A program made the position numbers and the translations under genes. 64,000 bases of DNA from Mycolicibacterium sp. 018/SC-01/001 (GTDB lineage Bacteria; Actinomycetota; Actinomycetes; Mycobacteriales; Mycobacteriaceae): the NCBI RefSeq assembly GCF_007096635.1, contig NZ_VKAA01000014.1:1-64000 (forward strand), in the 5' to 3' direction. Position 1 is the stretch's first letter. Each line of letters begins with the position of its first letter. The notes under the pieces were generated by a model. The model was not told where the DNA came from. It ran no database searches and saw only the letters and a program-made list of their open reading frames with translations. Positions 9,393-17,972 of this stretch are shown here, piece after piece.

Positions 9393-10111
9393 TGCTTCTC
9401 CTCCAGGTTCGCCAACGCGTGGAGCAGTGCGCTGGTGGCCGGCTCGAGCAAACGGTGGGCGGCGGTGCGCGCCGAGTCAGGGTCCCCGTTGACCACAGCC
9501 TCCGCCAGCGCGCGATAGTCGTCGATGCGCTCCACCTCGGCTGCCATCACCGCCGCGAGCGCGGGCAGCACGGGCTCGTACGTGGCGCGCAGCGAGTTGA
9601 ACATCAGCCGGAAGGCGATGGAGTCGGCACAGTCGACGACGTGATCCCAGAAGTCCAGCGCGATCCGTTGCGCGGCAACAGGATCAGACTCCGACGCCAG
9701 GGCGGTCAGGGCCTCGTCGAGGTGCTCGCGCGCCCGCGGGCCACCGCGCTGGGCGGCGAGCTCGGCGACTTTGGGCCCGTTGTGCAGTCGCGTCTCGAGG
9801 ATGCTGCGCACGACGTCGACGTCGAGCTCGCCGCCGCGCATCAGGAGTGCGGGGAGGAGATCGAGGGCGGCGGTGCGCCGGAAGTCGCGCACCGTCGTGG
9901 CGTCGCCCTGCCGCACGTCGACCAGGCCGGCCGCGGCCAGCCGTTTGAGCGCCTCGCGGATCGCCGGGCGGGAGACTCCGAGCACCTCGGCAAGGCGGCG
10001 CTCGCTCGGCAGCGCCTCCCCGGGCTGCATCTCGCCGCTGAGCACATCGGCGACGATCTGGTCGAAGACCTCCTCGGGCACCGACCGGCGGTTCACGGGA
10101 CGGAGGGCCAT
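9389..10111 (-). CDS. GntR/FadR-family transcriptional regulator
   Basis: A 240-residue regulator. A winged helix-turn-helix occupies residues 10-75 ([22 protein letters not shown]) and an all-helical FCD effector domain fills the rest, with histidines that could hold a metal. FCD regulators usually respond to a carboxylic acid or acyl-CoA. ATG 10111 is preferred; a GTG at 10129 adds six residues. It is followed by the hydroxylase gene with an ATGA overlap. The palindrome TGGTCAGACCA at 10148-10158 fits the FadR-subfamily operator pattern and overlaps its own predicted -10, indicating autoregulation. Confidence 0.88.
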   Translation of the reverse strand: MALRPVNRRSVPEEVFDQIVADVLSGEMQPGEALPSERRLAEVLGVSRPAIREALKRLAAAGLVDVRQGDATTVRDFRRTAALDLLPALLMRGGELDVDVVRSILETRLHNGPKVAELAAQRGGPRAREHLDEALTALASESDPVAAQRIALDFWDHVVDCADSIAFRLMFNSLRATYEPVLPALAAVMAAEVERIDDYRALAEAVVNGDPDSARTAAHRLLEPATSALLHALANLEEKQ

Positions 10112-10147
10112 GCCTGCACCCTGCACCACATCGGCCAGGTGGTCAAG

Positions 10148-10163
10148 TGGTCAGACCAATATA
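10148..10163 (-). promoter_or_regulatory. FadR-type operator overlapping the regulator's -10 box
   Basis: TGGTC-A-GACCA (10148-10158) is a perfect inverted repeat with one central base, close to the TGGT-NNN-ACCA pattern bound by FCD-type GntR regulators. On the minus strand TATATT (10163 to 10158) makes a good -10, so transcription would begin inside the palindrome. This is the layout expected for a repressor of its own operon. The divergent kinase promoter is about 80 bases away and may be unaffected. Confidence 0.6.
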
Positions 10164-10235
10164 CGCCGTCGGGCGGGGGGTTATCCCCCGCTGGATCGGC
10201 GGGAAAACGCCGTACCGCGGCCGCGCAGCGGTCCC

Positions 10236-10241
10236 TAGGTT
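10236..10241 (+). promoter_or_regulatory. -10 box of the kinase-regulator operon, leaderless
   Basis: TAGGTT (TANNNT) lies seven bases before ATG 10249. This places the transcription start at or next to the start codon and supports that start over the longer frame. Confidence 0.5.
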
Positions 10242-10248
10242 GGTGACC

Positions 10249-11568
10249 ATGACCGCACCCGTCGACACCGAGCCGATGACCGAGGCCGCAGCCGTGATCG
10301 CGCCGCCGCCCCCCGCGGCGCGGGCATCCACCATCGGCATCGTGCCCACCGCCTCCATGGTCGTGGGCGCCGCGATCGCCACCGTCTGGTTCTGGATTCC
10401 GTTGACGCTGTTCATCGTCGGCGTCTCCTCGATCCCGAGCGTGATCTTCTTCGTCCTCGCCGCGGTGGCGTTCGCCTACCTGATGCGCGGCGTCGAGCGG
10501 GTCGAGCGGGTACGCAGCGAAGCGGTGTTCGGGATGGGTATCGGGATACCGCCGCGGCGGCTCTCACCCCACTCCGGTTTCCAGGGCTGGGCCCACCAGA
10601 TCCTGCTCGATCTCGGCAGTGCGCGCTTCTGGAAGGCGGTGGCACACCACTATCTGCGGATGACCTATGACCTCCTGGTCACGGGCCTCGCTGTGGCGCT
10701 GCTTCTGTTCGCGTTCCTGGCACCCGCGGTGGGGATCGCGATCGGCAACAGCGACGCCGACGCCGGGCTGTCGTTCCTGCCCACCCCGGCGGCGTTCCTG
10801 TTGGCCCTCGTGGCGCTCGGCGCCGCAGGCGTGCTGCTGGTGTACGCACCGGCCGTCGATGCCGTCATCGACCGCTGGCTGCTGACCCCGTCGCCGACCG
10901 CCCACCTGCAGTACCAGGTCAGCGCGCTGGCAGACGCGAGGCAGGGCGCGGTGACCTCCGCTCAGACCGAACGTCACCGGATCGAACGCGATCTCCACGA
11001 CGGCGTGCAGCCGCGCCTGGTCTCCTTGGCCATGACGATCGGCCTGGCCCAGACGAAACTCGACACCGACCTGCCCGCCGCCAAAGCACTGATCGCCGAA
11101 GCCCACGACGAGGCGAAAAGCGCTCTGGTCGAACTCCGCAACGTCGTCCGCGGCATCGCGCCGACGATCCTCGCCGACCGCGGCCTCGATGCCGCGCTCT
11201 CGGCCGTCGTGCAGCGCGCGACGACATCCGGGGTACCGACGACGCTGAGCGTGCACCTCCCCCGGCGCCTCCCCGAGGAGGTCGAGGCGTGCGCGTACTT
11301 CGTCGTCGCCGAGGCCCTGACCAACGTCACCCGTCATGCGCAGGCCGGCCAGGCCGCGGTCACCGTTCGCCTCGACGAGGCCTCACACCAGTTGTATGTC
11401 AGCGTGTTCGACGACGGTCGGGGCGGTGCGCAGATCGCCGGCGATGAGAACGCCACCGGATTGCGCGGTCTCGACGAGCGGGTGCGCGCCGCCCGCGGCA
11501 CGTTCACGGTGTCCAGCCCGGCCACCGGTCCCACCATCGTCACCGCGGTGCTGCCATGCGCATCGTGA
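10249..11568 (+). CDS. NarL-type sensor histidine kinase with membrane sensor domain
   Basis: A 439-residue kinase. An alanine/proline-rich N-terminus leads to four predicted membrane helices with an intervening amphipathic segment, resembling the actinobacterial sensor domain placed before HisKA_3 kinases. The phospho-accepting histidine lies in ERDLHDGVQ. The HATPase region shows the N-box (EALTNVTRHA) and a DDGRGG glycine box. It phosphorylates the response regulator whose start codon lies inside its last codons (13-base overlap). The linked DUF4097 gene suggests an envelope-stress role similar to Lia-type systems, which is inference. Confidence 0.9.
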   Translation: MTAPVDTEPMTEAAAVIAPPPPAARASTIGIVPTASMVVGAAIATVWFWIPLTLFIVGVSSIPSVIFFVLAAVAFAYLMRGVERVERVRSEAVFGMGIGIPPRRLSPHSGFQGWAHQILLDLGSARFWKAVAHHYLRMTYDLLVTGLAVALLLFAFLAPAVGIAIGNSDADAGLSFLPTPAAFLLALVALGAAGVLLVYAPAVDAVIDRWLLTPSPTAHLQYQVSALADARQGAVTSAQTERHRIERDLHDGVQPRLVSLAMTIGLAQTKLDTDLPAAKALIAEAHDEAKSALVELRNVVRGIAPTILADRGLDAALSAVVQRATTSGVPTTLSVHLPRRLPEEVEACAYFVVAEALTNVTRHAQAGQAAVTVRLDEASHQLYVSVFDDGRGGAQIAGDENATGLRGLDERVRAARGTFTVSSPATGPTIVTAVLPCAS

Positions 11569-12200
11569 TCGCCGAGGACTCGGCGCTGCTGCGGGCGGGC
11601 ATCGAACGCATCCTCACCGACGCCGGCCATGACGTGGTGGCCGGGGTGCCCGACGCGACGAACCTGTTGCGCCTGGTCAACGACACCAGGCCGGACCTCG
11701 CCATCCTCGACGTCCGGATGCCACCCACGTTCACCGACGAAGGGATCCGCGCGGCGGCGCTGCTGCGCAGCCAGAATCCGGAGTCACCGGTGCTGGTGCT
11801 GTCGCACTACGTCGAGGAGCGGTACGCCGCCGATCTGATCGCCTCGGACACAAGGGGTTTCGGCTACCTGCTCAAAGACCGGGTTGCCGACGTCCCCGCG
11901 TTCCTCGACGCCGTGGCCGTGGTCGGATCAGGTGGCACCGTCCTGGACCCAGAGGTGGTCTCGCAGATCCTCGTCCGCTCGCACCGCCGCACCACGCTGG
12001 ACGCGTTGACGCCGCGCGAACACGAGGTCCTGCAGCTGATGGCCGAGGGCAAGACCAACTCTGCGATCGCCACTGCTCTGCACATGTCGGTCGGCTCGGC
12101 CGAGAAACACATCGCCTCGATCTTCGCCAAGCTCGGTCTGGCTCCCGACGACAGCGGTAATCGGCGAGTCCTCGCCGTGCTGCGCTACCTCGAATCCTGA
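11556..12200 (+). CDS. NarL/FixJ-family response regulator
   Basis: A 214-residue DNA-binding regulator. Its receiver domain has acidic residues near the start (AEDS), the phospho-acceptor Asp in LAILDVRMPP and the conserved Lys in YLLKDRV. A LuxR-type helix-turn-helix follows (LTPREHEVLQLM to AEKHIASIFAKLGL). It is translated from within the end of the kinase gene, so the pair is made in fixed ratio. The DUF4097 gene 18 bases downstream is the likely co-transcribed output or modulator. Confidence 0.92.
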   Translation: MRIVIAEDSALLRAGIERILTDAGHDVVAGVPDATNLLRLVNDTRPDLAILDVRMPPTFTDEGIRAAALLRSQNPESPVLVLSHYVEERYAADLIASDTRGFGYLLKDRVADVPAFLDAVAVVGSGGTVLDPEVVSQILVRSHRRTTLDALTPREHEVLQLMAEGKTNSAIATALHMSVGSAEKHIASIFAKLGLAPDDSGNRRVLAVLRYLES

Positions 12201-12218
12201 AGCTGAGAAGGGACTTTC

Positions 12219-13097
12219 ATGACCATGTTGGACACACCTCCCGCTCCGCCCGCGCCACCCACCCTGTCGCCCGGGAGCCGCCGCACGATCCGCTCCGTGC
12301 TGATCGTCGTCGCGGCGATCCTCGTCGTCGGCAGCGTGGCCTCGCTGGGTGTGGCCGCGTGGGGTGTCAGCCGGTTCCGCGTCGTCACCGACAGCGCCGA
12401 GCTGCCCGCGTCGCTGCGCTCGGTGGCTGTCGACACCGGCAAGGTTCCCGTCGTGGTGCGGTTCACCACCGATCGCACGGCGACGACGCCGCGGGTGGAG
12501 ATGACGATGGTCAATTCGGTTCGCGCCGCCTCGGATCCGCTGTCGGTGTCCGCCGACGGCACGTCGGCACGCGTGACGATCGACACCGAGCCGGTCCCGG
12601 TGCTGGACTGGGGCCGGGCGTCTCAGATCACTGTGGTGCTTCCCCCGGCTCAGGCACGCGCGATGACTGTGACCACCCAGCAGGACACCGGCGTGGTGAT
12701 GCTCGAGGCCGACGTCGACGCGCTGGTCGCCCGCACCCGCGACGGCGCGGTCGTTCTCGGCGGTTCCGCGCGCGACATCGACGTCACGACGCGCAACGGC
12801 GATGTCGACACCCGCGACGCAGTGTCGGTGTCAGGCTCGTTCCGGGCCGTGACCGACAACGGCGACATCGACGTCGACTTCTCCGCGGCACCGAATACGG
12901 TCGACGTCCAGGCGGGCCACGGTGACGTGACCGTGGCGCTCCCGCCGCCGGGTCCCTATGTGGTGGACGCGACGACCGGCCAGTCGTGGAGTTCGACCGC
13001 CGTCCGTGTGCCACAGACCCGCGACGCGGGTGCCGCCGCGTCCGTGGTGACCGCCCGCTCCGACAGCGGCGACGTCACCGTCGAAGCGCTGACTTAG
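12219..13097 (+). CDS. DUF4097 membrane-anchored beta-repeat protein
   Basis: A 292-residue protein with a proline-rich cytosolic N-terminus and one transmembrane helix at about 27-50. A long extracellular part follows with regularly spaced short strands (VVLGGSARDIDVTTRNGDVD and similar), typical of the DUF4097 beta-solenoid fold. Such proteins often sit beside Lia/Psp-type or NarL-type two-component systems and may sense or damp envelope stress. RBS AAGGGA precedes ATG 12219. It is the last gene of the kinase-regulator operon and is followed by a strong hairpin. Confidence 0.8.
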   Translation: MTMLDTPPAPPAPPTLSPGSRRTIRSVLIVVAAILVVGSVASLGVAAWGVSRFRVVTDSAELPASLRSVAVDTGKVPVVVRFTTDRTATTPRVEMTMVNSVRAASDPLSVSADGTSARVTIDTEPVPVLDWGRASQITVVLPPAQARAMTVTTQQDTGVVMLEADVDALVARTRDGAVVLGGSARDIDVTTRNGDVDTRDAVSVSGSFRAVTDNGDIDVDFSAAPNTVDVQAGHGDVTVALPPPGPYVVDATTGQSWSSTAVRVPQTRDAGAAASVVTARSDSGDVTVEALT

Positions 13098-13142
13098 CGC
13101 GACCGCGCTGGACGCCCACGCATGCTGACGGGGCCCACCCTC

Positions 13143-13197
13143 AGCGACACTGTCGGCGGTTGGTGAGCACACCTCATCATCCGCCGACAATGTCGCT
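13143..13197. terminator. Long hairpin between convergent operons
   Basis: Two 17-base arms (13143-13159 and 13181-13197) pair at 16 of 17 positions around a 21-base loop. The single mismatch becomes a G-U pair in the minus-strand transcript, so the hairpin is fully paired for RNA coming from the nitronate monooxygenase gene. It lies between two converging operons and fits a bidirectional terminator without a U tract, as is usual in mycobacteria. Confidence 0.7.
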
Positions 13198-13212
13198 CGG
13201 GGTGGTCCGGTC

Positions 13213-14247
13213 TCATTCTCGCTCGTCCGCTCCGGCCCGGAGTTTCTCGAAGATCGCGGCGACGGGGCCGGGCTCTGCGAGGCGGTACCCGGTGCCGGCC
13301 CAGACGTTGGTGCCGTGCGGATCACCTGCGCGCACCGCCGCCGCGCGCAGTGGACTCGTCAGATAGTGCACCTGCGGGTAGCTCAGCGGCGCCTGCGCAT
13401 CGTGATCGTCGACGAATCGATTGCGCAGGCCGCGCGCGTACCGCCCCGAGAATGCCTTCGTGACAACCGTTTCGGTGAACTCCGGACTCGTCAGCGCGGC
13501 GCGGTGCACAGGACTGCTCCCGGCTTCGTCGGCCAGCAGGAAGGCCGTGCCCAGCTGCGCGGCGACGGCGCCGGCGGCGCGCACCCTCGCGATGTCGGCC
13601 GCGGTCATCAGCCCGCCCGCCGCGACGACGGGCACATCGAGCGTGGCGACGATCTCGGCCAGCAGCTCGTCCAGCGGCTGCTCGGCCGGGCGGACTTGCG
13701 AATCGAACGTGCCGCGGTGCCCGCCGGCCGCCGGCCCCTGGGCGACGAGCACGTCGACACCCCGTGCGGCAGCCTCTCGCGCCTCGGCCGCCGTGGTGAC
13801 CGTTCCGGCCACCGTGACGCCCGCACCGCGCAGCCTGTCGACCTCCTCGACGCTCGGTAGCCCGAACGTGAAAGACGCCACGGCCGGTCGCACGTCCAGC
13901 AGCACATCGAGTTTCGCGTGCCAGGCGTCGTCGTCGATACGCGGTGCGCCCACGTCGACGCCGTAACGGTCCGCGTCAGGAGCCAGGTCCGCGGCGTAGC
14001 GTTCGATCGCCTCGGCGTTGCCGGTATCCGGACCGGGCACGAAGAGGTTCGCGCCGATCGGTCCGACCGCCAGCCGCATCGCGGTCTGCAGCCGCTCGGT
14101 GAACGCGTCGGCGCTCAGGTAACCGGCCGCGACGAATCCGAGCCCGCCGGCGTTGGTGCCCGCCGCGGCGAGCTCAGCTGTCGAGGGACCGCCTGCCATC
14201 GGCGCCACCGACACCGGTGCGGCGAGATCACGAAAGTCGAACCCCAT
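13213..14247 (-). CDS. Nitronate monooxygenase (2-nitropropane dioxygenase family)
   Basis: A 344-residue FMN-dependent TIM-barrel enzyme that would oxidise alkyl nitronates, such as propionate 3-nitronate, to aldehydes with release of nitrite. FMN-binding segments are visible: APMAGGPS near the start, VAQGPAAGGHRG in the middle, and the VVAAGGLMTAADIARVRAAGA phosphate loop. ATG 14247 is 14 bases after the stop of the Rrf2-type regulator. A nitronate-detoxifying enzyme under an Rrf2 protein suggests a nitrosative or nitrite link at the end of the sulfur operon. Whether it is induced with it is unknown. Confidence 0.86.
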   Translation of the reverse strand: MGFDFRDLAAPVSVAPMAGGPSTAELAAAGTNAGGLGFVAAGYLSADAFTERLQTAMRLAVGPIGANLFVPGPDTGNAEAIERYAADLAPDADRYGVDVGAPRIDDDAWHAKLDVLLDVRPAVASFTFGLPSVEEVDRLRGAGVTVAGTVTTAAEAREAAARGVDVLVAQGPAAGGHRGTFDSQVRPAEQPLDELLAEIVATLDVPVVAAGGLMTAADIARVRAAGAVAAQLGTAFLLADEAGSSPVHRAALTSPEFTETVVTKAFSGRYARGLRNRFVDDHDAQAPLSYPQVHYLTSPLRAAAVRAGDPHGTNVWAGTGYRLAEPGPVAAIFEKLRAGADERE

Positions 14248-14261
14248 GAGTGCTCCTCGGG

Positions 14262-14738
14262 TCAGGTGACGGTGCGTCCGCGCTGTTCCTCCTGCGCGCG
14301 GTAATCGTCGGCCAGCCCACGCACGTGGGCGGGCAGCGCGCCCGCGGCAACGTCGGCGAGGCTGGTGGTCTCGAGCACCGAACGCATACTGGCGCGCAAT
14401 GCGCGCCACACATCGGTCAGCGCAGCGGTCGGCCCGCTGTAGGGCAGGTCGCCGAGCCCGATGTCGCGGACACTGGCCAGCGGGCCGTCGATGCACCGCA
14501 GGACGTCGGCGATGCTGATCTCGTCGGCGCACCGGGCGAGTTCGTACCCGCCGTCGCGGCCCCGATGGCTGCGGACCAGCCGGTCGGTGCGCAGATCGGA
14601 GAGGATGTCGACCAGGAACTGCGCCGGAATGCCCTGCGCCCGCGCCAGATCCTCGGTCTTGACCAGCGCGCCGTCGTCCGCGGTGGCCAGTTCGACCATC
14701 GCGCGGATCGCATATTCCGCTTTCGCCGACATCCGCAT
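14262..14738 (-). CDS. Rrf2-family transcriptional regulator
   Basis: A 158-residue winged-helix regulator. [18 protein letters not shown] opens the Rrf2 domain, followed by the wing segment [12 protein letters not shown]. Only two cysteines are visible in the region where IscR/NsrR carry three Fe-S ligands (ELARC and VLRC). It may bind a different cluster, sense through cysteine chemistry, or be a CymR-like cysteine-metabolism regulator. From memory it corresponds to M. tuberculosis Rv1287, which also follows cysD-cysN. The position in a sulfate-assimilation operon makes control of sulfur genes the leading guess. Confidence 0.87.
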   Translation of the reverse strand: MRMSAKAEYAIRAMVELATADDGALVKTEDLARAQGIPAQFLVDILSDLRTDRLVRSHRGRDGGYELARCADEISIADVLRCIDGPLASVRDIGLGDLPYSGPTAALTDVWRALRASMRSVLETTSLADVAAGALPAHVRGLADDYRAQEEQRGRTVT

Positions 14739-14748
14739 GTGCACAGGC

Positions 14749-15348
14749 CTACCCGGGGATGTCGGCGGCATGGGGCACGACGACCCCGAACAGGTCGGCG
14801 ATCGCCGCCAGGCTCGCAGCCTGAAGTGCCGACGCGGACACAGGCTCCGCCCCGACTCCCGGCAGCGCGCGTGTCGCAGTAGCATTGGCGACCACGGTCG
14901 GCGCGTAACCGAGGTTGAAGGCGCCGCGTGCCGTCGAGTTCACACACATGTGGGTCATGAACCCGGCCAGCACGAGATTCGACACCCCGATGGCCGCGAG
15001 CCTGTCCGGCAGCTCGGTCTGCACGAACGAGTTCGGATAGTTCTTCACCACAACCGGTTCGGTGTCCAGCGGAGCGACCCGGTCGACGATCGCACCCGTG
15101 TGGCCACCGATGTCGTACAGCGAGCCGGGACCGTCGTCGTGCTGGATGTGGATCACGGGGGCACCCGCGGCGCGTGCGCGCTCGAGGAGTTCAGCCGCCT
15201 CGTCGAGGGCGGCCTGAACCCCGTCGAGCTCCAAAACCCCTTCGGTGTAGGTGTTCTGGCAGTCGATCAGCACCAGCACCGATTCACCCAGTGGAGCAGG
15301 CTCGAGCGGAAGGCCCGACAGGGAACGCAGCGTGTTGGGTTCGGCCAC
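14749..15348 (-). CDS. Isochorismatase-family cysteine hydrolase
   Basis: A 199-residue hydrolase with the family triad: Asp in [10 protein letters not shown], Lys in [10 protein letters not shown] and Cys in [10 protein letters not shown]. Members cleave isochorismate, nicotinamide or N-carbamoyl compounds; nothing visible chooses between these. It starts at GTG 15348, nine bases after the cysQ stop, inside the sulfate-assimilation operon. This may link it to amide or sulfur-containing substrates, but that is only inferred from position. Confidence 0.82.
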   Translation of the reverse strand: MAEPNTLRSLSGLPLEPAPLGESVLVLIDCQNTYTEGVLELDGVQAALDEAAELLERARAAGAPVIHIQHDDGPGSLYDIGGHTGAIVDRVAPLDTEPVVVKNYPNSFVQTELPDRLAAIGVSNLVLAGFMTHMCVNSTARGAFNLGYAPTVVANATATRALPGVGAEPVSASALQAASLAAIADLFGVVVPHAADIPG

Positions 15349-15357
15349 CTGCCCAGC

Positions 15358-16098
15358 CTACCGCCGGGCCGTGACCGCCAGCACCGCATCTGCCAGCTCG
15401 GGCCGGCACACGATGAGGTCGGGCAGTTTCGAATCGCGCTGGTTGTAGATCAGCGGCGAGCCGTCGATACGGGAGGTGTGCAGCCCGGCCGCGCGGGCCA
15501 CTGCCACGGGCGCAGCCGAATCCCATTCGTACTGCCCGCCGGCATGCACGTACACGTCGGAGACACCCTGCACGACCGACGCCACTTTCGCTCCCGCCGA
15601 ACCCATTTCGACGAGCGTTCCGCCGAGCGCGTCCTTGACCTCGAGCGCGATCGCCGGCGGCCGGGTGCGAGAGACGACGATCCTCGGCGCGCCGGGCTGC
15701 GCCGGGGGCGCGGGGACCGTGGGCGTTGCCAGCGTGACCCCCTGGGCCGGCAGCGCCACCGCGCCGGCGACGAGTTCGCCTGCCTGCCAGAGCGCCACGT
15801 GCACCGCCCAGTCGGAGCGCCCGGCCTCGGAGAACTCGCGGGTGCCGTCGAGGGGGTCGACGATCCACACTCGCTCGGCGGACAGCCGGACCGGGTCGTC
15901 GATGCCCTCCTCGGACAACACGGCGTCACCGGGCCGCGCGGCGGTAAGCGCTTCCATCAGGAAGTCGTGGGACCGCTTGTCGCCGGCCGCTTTTCGCTCC
16001 GCCGCATCGGCGTCGGCGAATTCGGCACGCACCTCGAGGAGAAGCTCACCGGCTTCGGTCGCCAGCCGCGCGGCGACCTCGTGGTCGGATTCGGTCAT
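15358..16098 (-). CDS. cysQ: 3'-phosphoadenosine 5'-phosphate phosphatase CysQ
   Basis: A 246-residue inositol-monophosphatase-fold enzyme that removes the 3'-phosphate from PAP and PAPS, keeping the sulfate pathway from stalling. The metal-binding signature is present: EEG (LSEEGID) and IVDPLDGTREF, with a downstream WDSAAPVAVARAAG. It is related to mycobacterial CysQ proteins. ATG 16098 shares ATGA with the stop of cysNC, which makes PAPS just upstream in the pathway; a coupled phosphatase suits that role. Confidence 0.9.
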   Translation of the reverse strand: MTESDHEVAARLATEAGELLLEVRAEFADADAAERKAAGDKRSHDFLMEALTAARPGDAVLSEEGIDDPVRLSAERVWIVDPLDGTREFSEAGRSDWAVHVALWQAGELVAGAVALPAQGVTLATPTVPAPPAQPGAPRIVVSRTRPPAIALEVKDALGGTLVEMGSAGAKVASVVQGVSDVYVHAGGQYEWDSAAPVAVARAAGLHTSRIDGSPLIYNQRDSKLPDLIVCRPELADAVLAVTARR

Positions 16099-17942
16099 GG
16101 CTTGCTCTCCAGCATCTCGATCACCCGGTCGGCCAGTGCATCGAGTGGCTGGTCCGGTGTCAACTGCAAGTCGGGATCCTTCGGTCGCTGGTAGGGGCTG
16201 TCGATGCCGGTGAAGTGGGTGATCTCCCCGGCACGGGCCTTGGCGTACAGACCTTTGGGATCGCGACGCTCGCAGTCCTCGATCGGCGTGTCCATGAACA
16301 CCTCGAAGAAGTCGAGGCCGGCCGCCATGGTCACCTGCCGGGCCAGCGCGCGGTGCTCTTCGAGCGGGCTGATCGCGGGCACGAGCACCACCTGGCCGGA
16401 GTCGGCGAGGATCGCCGCGATGTGCGCCAGCCGGCGCTGGTTCTCGGCACGGTCGGCCATCGAGAACCCGAGATCGGCGTTGAGCCCGTGCCGCAGGTTG
16501 TCCCCGTCGAGAACATAGGCCGGCACGCCCTTTTCGAGCAGCTTCTGCTCCACCAGCATCGCCACCGATGACTTCCCCGACCCCGAGAGGCCGGTGAACC
16601 ACACCGTGCGCCCCTTGGACAGCCGGTCCTCGGACGTGCACAGGGACTGGTGGCGCACGGTGTTCGGGCTCGATGTCCGCGCCGTCACGTAGGGCAGGAT
16701 CATTCCGGCCGCGACCGTGCCGTTGGTGTTCGGGTCGATCAGGATGAACGATCCCGTCGCGGCGTTGCGGCTGTACTCGTCGAGCAGCAGCGGCACCTGG
16801 CTGCGCAGCGACACTCGGCCCAACTCGTTGAGCTTGAGCGCAGTGGCCGTCTTGTCGCGATGCAGCGTGTTGACATCCAGCCGATAGTCCAGGGCCGTCA
16901 CCCGGACTCGCGTGGTACGCGTGGTGTGCTTGATCAGGTAGTCGCGCCCCGGCTCCAGCGACGCCTCGTCGGCCATCCAGCACACCGTGGCGTCGAACTC
17001 CTGCGTCACCCGCGGCTGGTTGTTGGGCCGGGCGATCAGGTCCCCACGGCTGATGTCGATGTCGTCGGCCAGGCTGACCGACACGGCCATCGGCGGAAAC
17101 GCTTCCTGCACAGGGCCACCCGGGCCCTCGATCGCGGTGATCCGGGAGGTCTTGCCGGTCGGCAGCACGACGATCTCGTCACCCGGACGCATGACGCCGC
17201 TGGCGACCGTGCCCGCGTAGCTGCGGTGATCAGCGTGCTCGTGGGTCTGCGGCCGGATCACGTACTGCACCGGGAAGCGCACGTCGACCAGGTTGCGGTC
17301 ACCGGCGATGTACACGTCCTCGAGATGGCTGAGCAGCGACGGGCCGTCATACCACGGCGTGACATCGGATTTGGTGACGACGTTGTCGCCGTTGAGCGCC
17401 GAGAGCGGGATCGTGGTGACGTCCTGCACGTCCAGCCGCGCCGCGAATTCGTAGAACTCGTCCCGGATCTCGTCGAAGCGCTCCTGGCTCCAGCCCACGA
17501 GATCCATCTTGTTGACCGCCAGCACGATGTGCCGGATGCCGAGCAGCGAGGCCAGGAACGCATGGCGGCGGGACTGCTCGAGCAGACCGTGGCGGGCATC
17601 GACGAGGACGATCGCCAGCTGCGCGGTCGACGTGCCGGTCACCATGTTGCGGGTGTACTGGATGTGGCCCGGAGTGTCGGCGATGATGAATTTCCGCTTG
17701 GCCGTGGCGAAATACCGGTACGCCACGTCGATCGTGATGCCCTGCTCTCGTTCGGCCCGCAGGCCGTCGGTGACCAATGCCAGGTCGGTGTAGTCGTTAC
17801 CGCGTTCCTTGGAGGTGCGCTCGACAGCGGCGAGCTGGTCCTCCATCACGGCCTTGCTGTCGTACAGCAGCCGACCGATCAGCGTGGACTTGCCGTCGTC
17901 GACCGAACCGGCGGTCGCGATGCGCAGCAGTGTGGTCGCCAT
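16095..17942 (-). CDS. cysNC: Bifunctional sulfate adenylyltransferase GTPase / APS kinase CysNC
   Basis: A 615-residue fusion. Residues 1 to about 430 are the CysN GTPase: P-loop GSVDDGKST, DTPGH and NKMD. With CysD this drives formation of adenosine 5'-phosphosulfate from ATP and sulfate. Residues from about 440 are CysC APS kinase (P-loop GLSGSGKSS), which adds the 3'-phosphate to give PAPS. The fused arrangement is the same as in other mycobacteria. It follows cysD after 30 bases and overlaps cysQ by four. PAPS here can feed sulfolipid and sulfotransferase reactions, while APS can go to cysteine. Confidence 0.96.
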   Translation of the reverse strand: MATTLLRIATAGSVDDGKSTLIGRLLYDSKAVMEDQLAAVERTSKERGNDYTDLALVTDGLRAEREQGITIDVAYRYFATAKRKFIIADTPGHIQYTRNMVTGTSTAQLAIVLVDARHGLLEQSRRHAFLASLLGIRHIVLAVNKMDLVGWSQERFDEIRDEFYEFAARLDVQDVTTIPLSALNGDNVVTKSDVTPWYDGPSLLSHLEDVYIAGDRNLVDVRFPVQYVIRPQTHEHADHRSYAGTVASGVMRPGDEIVVLPTGKTSRITAIEGPGGPVQEAFPPMAVSVSLADDIDISRGDLIARPNNQPRVTQEFDATVCWMADEASLEPGRDYLIKHTTRTTRVRVTALDYRLDVNTLHRDKTATALKLNELGRVSLRSQVPLLLDEYSRNAATGSFILIDPNTNGTVAAGMILPYVTARTSSPNTVRHQSLCTSEDRLSKGRTVWFTGLSGSGKSSVAMLVEQKLLEKGVPAYVLDGDNLRHGLNADLGFSMADRAENQRRLAHIAAILADSGQVVLVPAISPLEEHRALARQVTMAAGLDFFEVFMDTPIEDCERRDPKGLYAKARAGEITHFTGIDSPYQRPKDPDLQLTPDQPLDALADRVIEMLESKP

Positions 17943-17972
17943 GCTATTTCCCCCGTCGCTTCGCTCGCCCCA

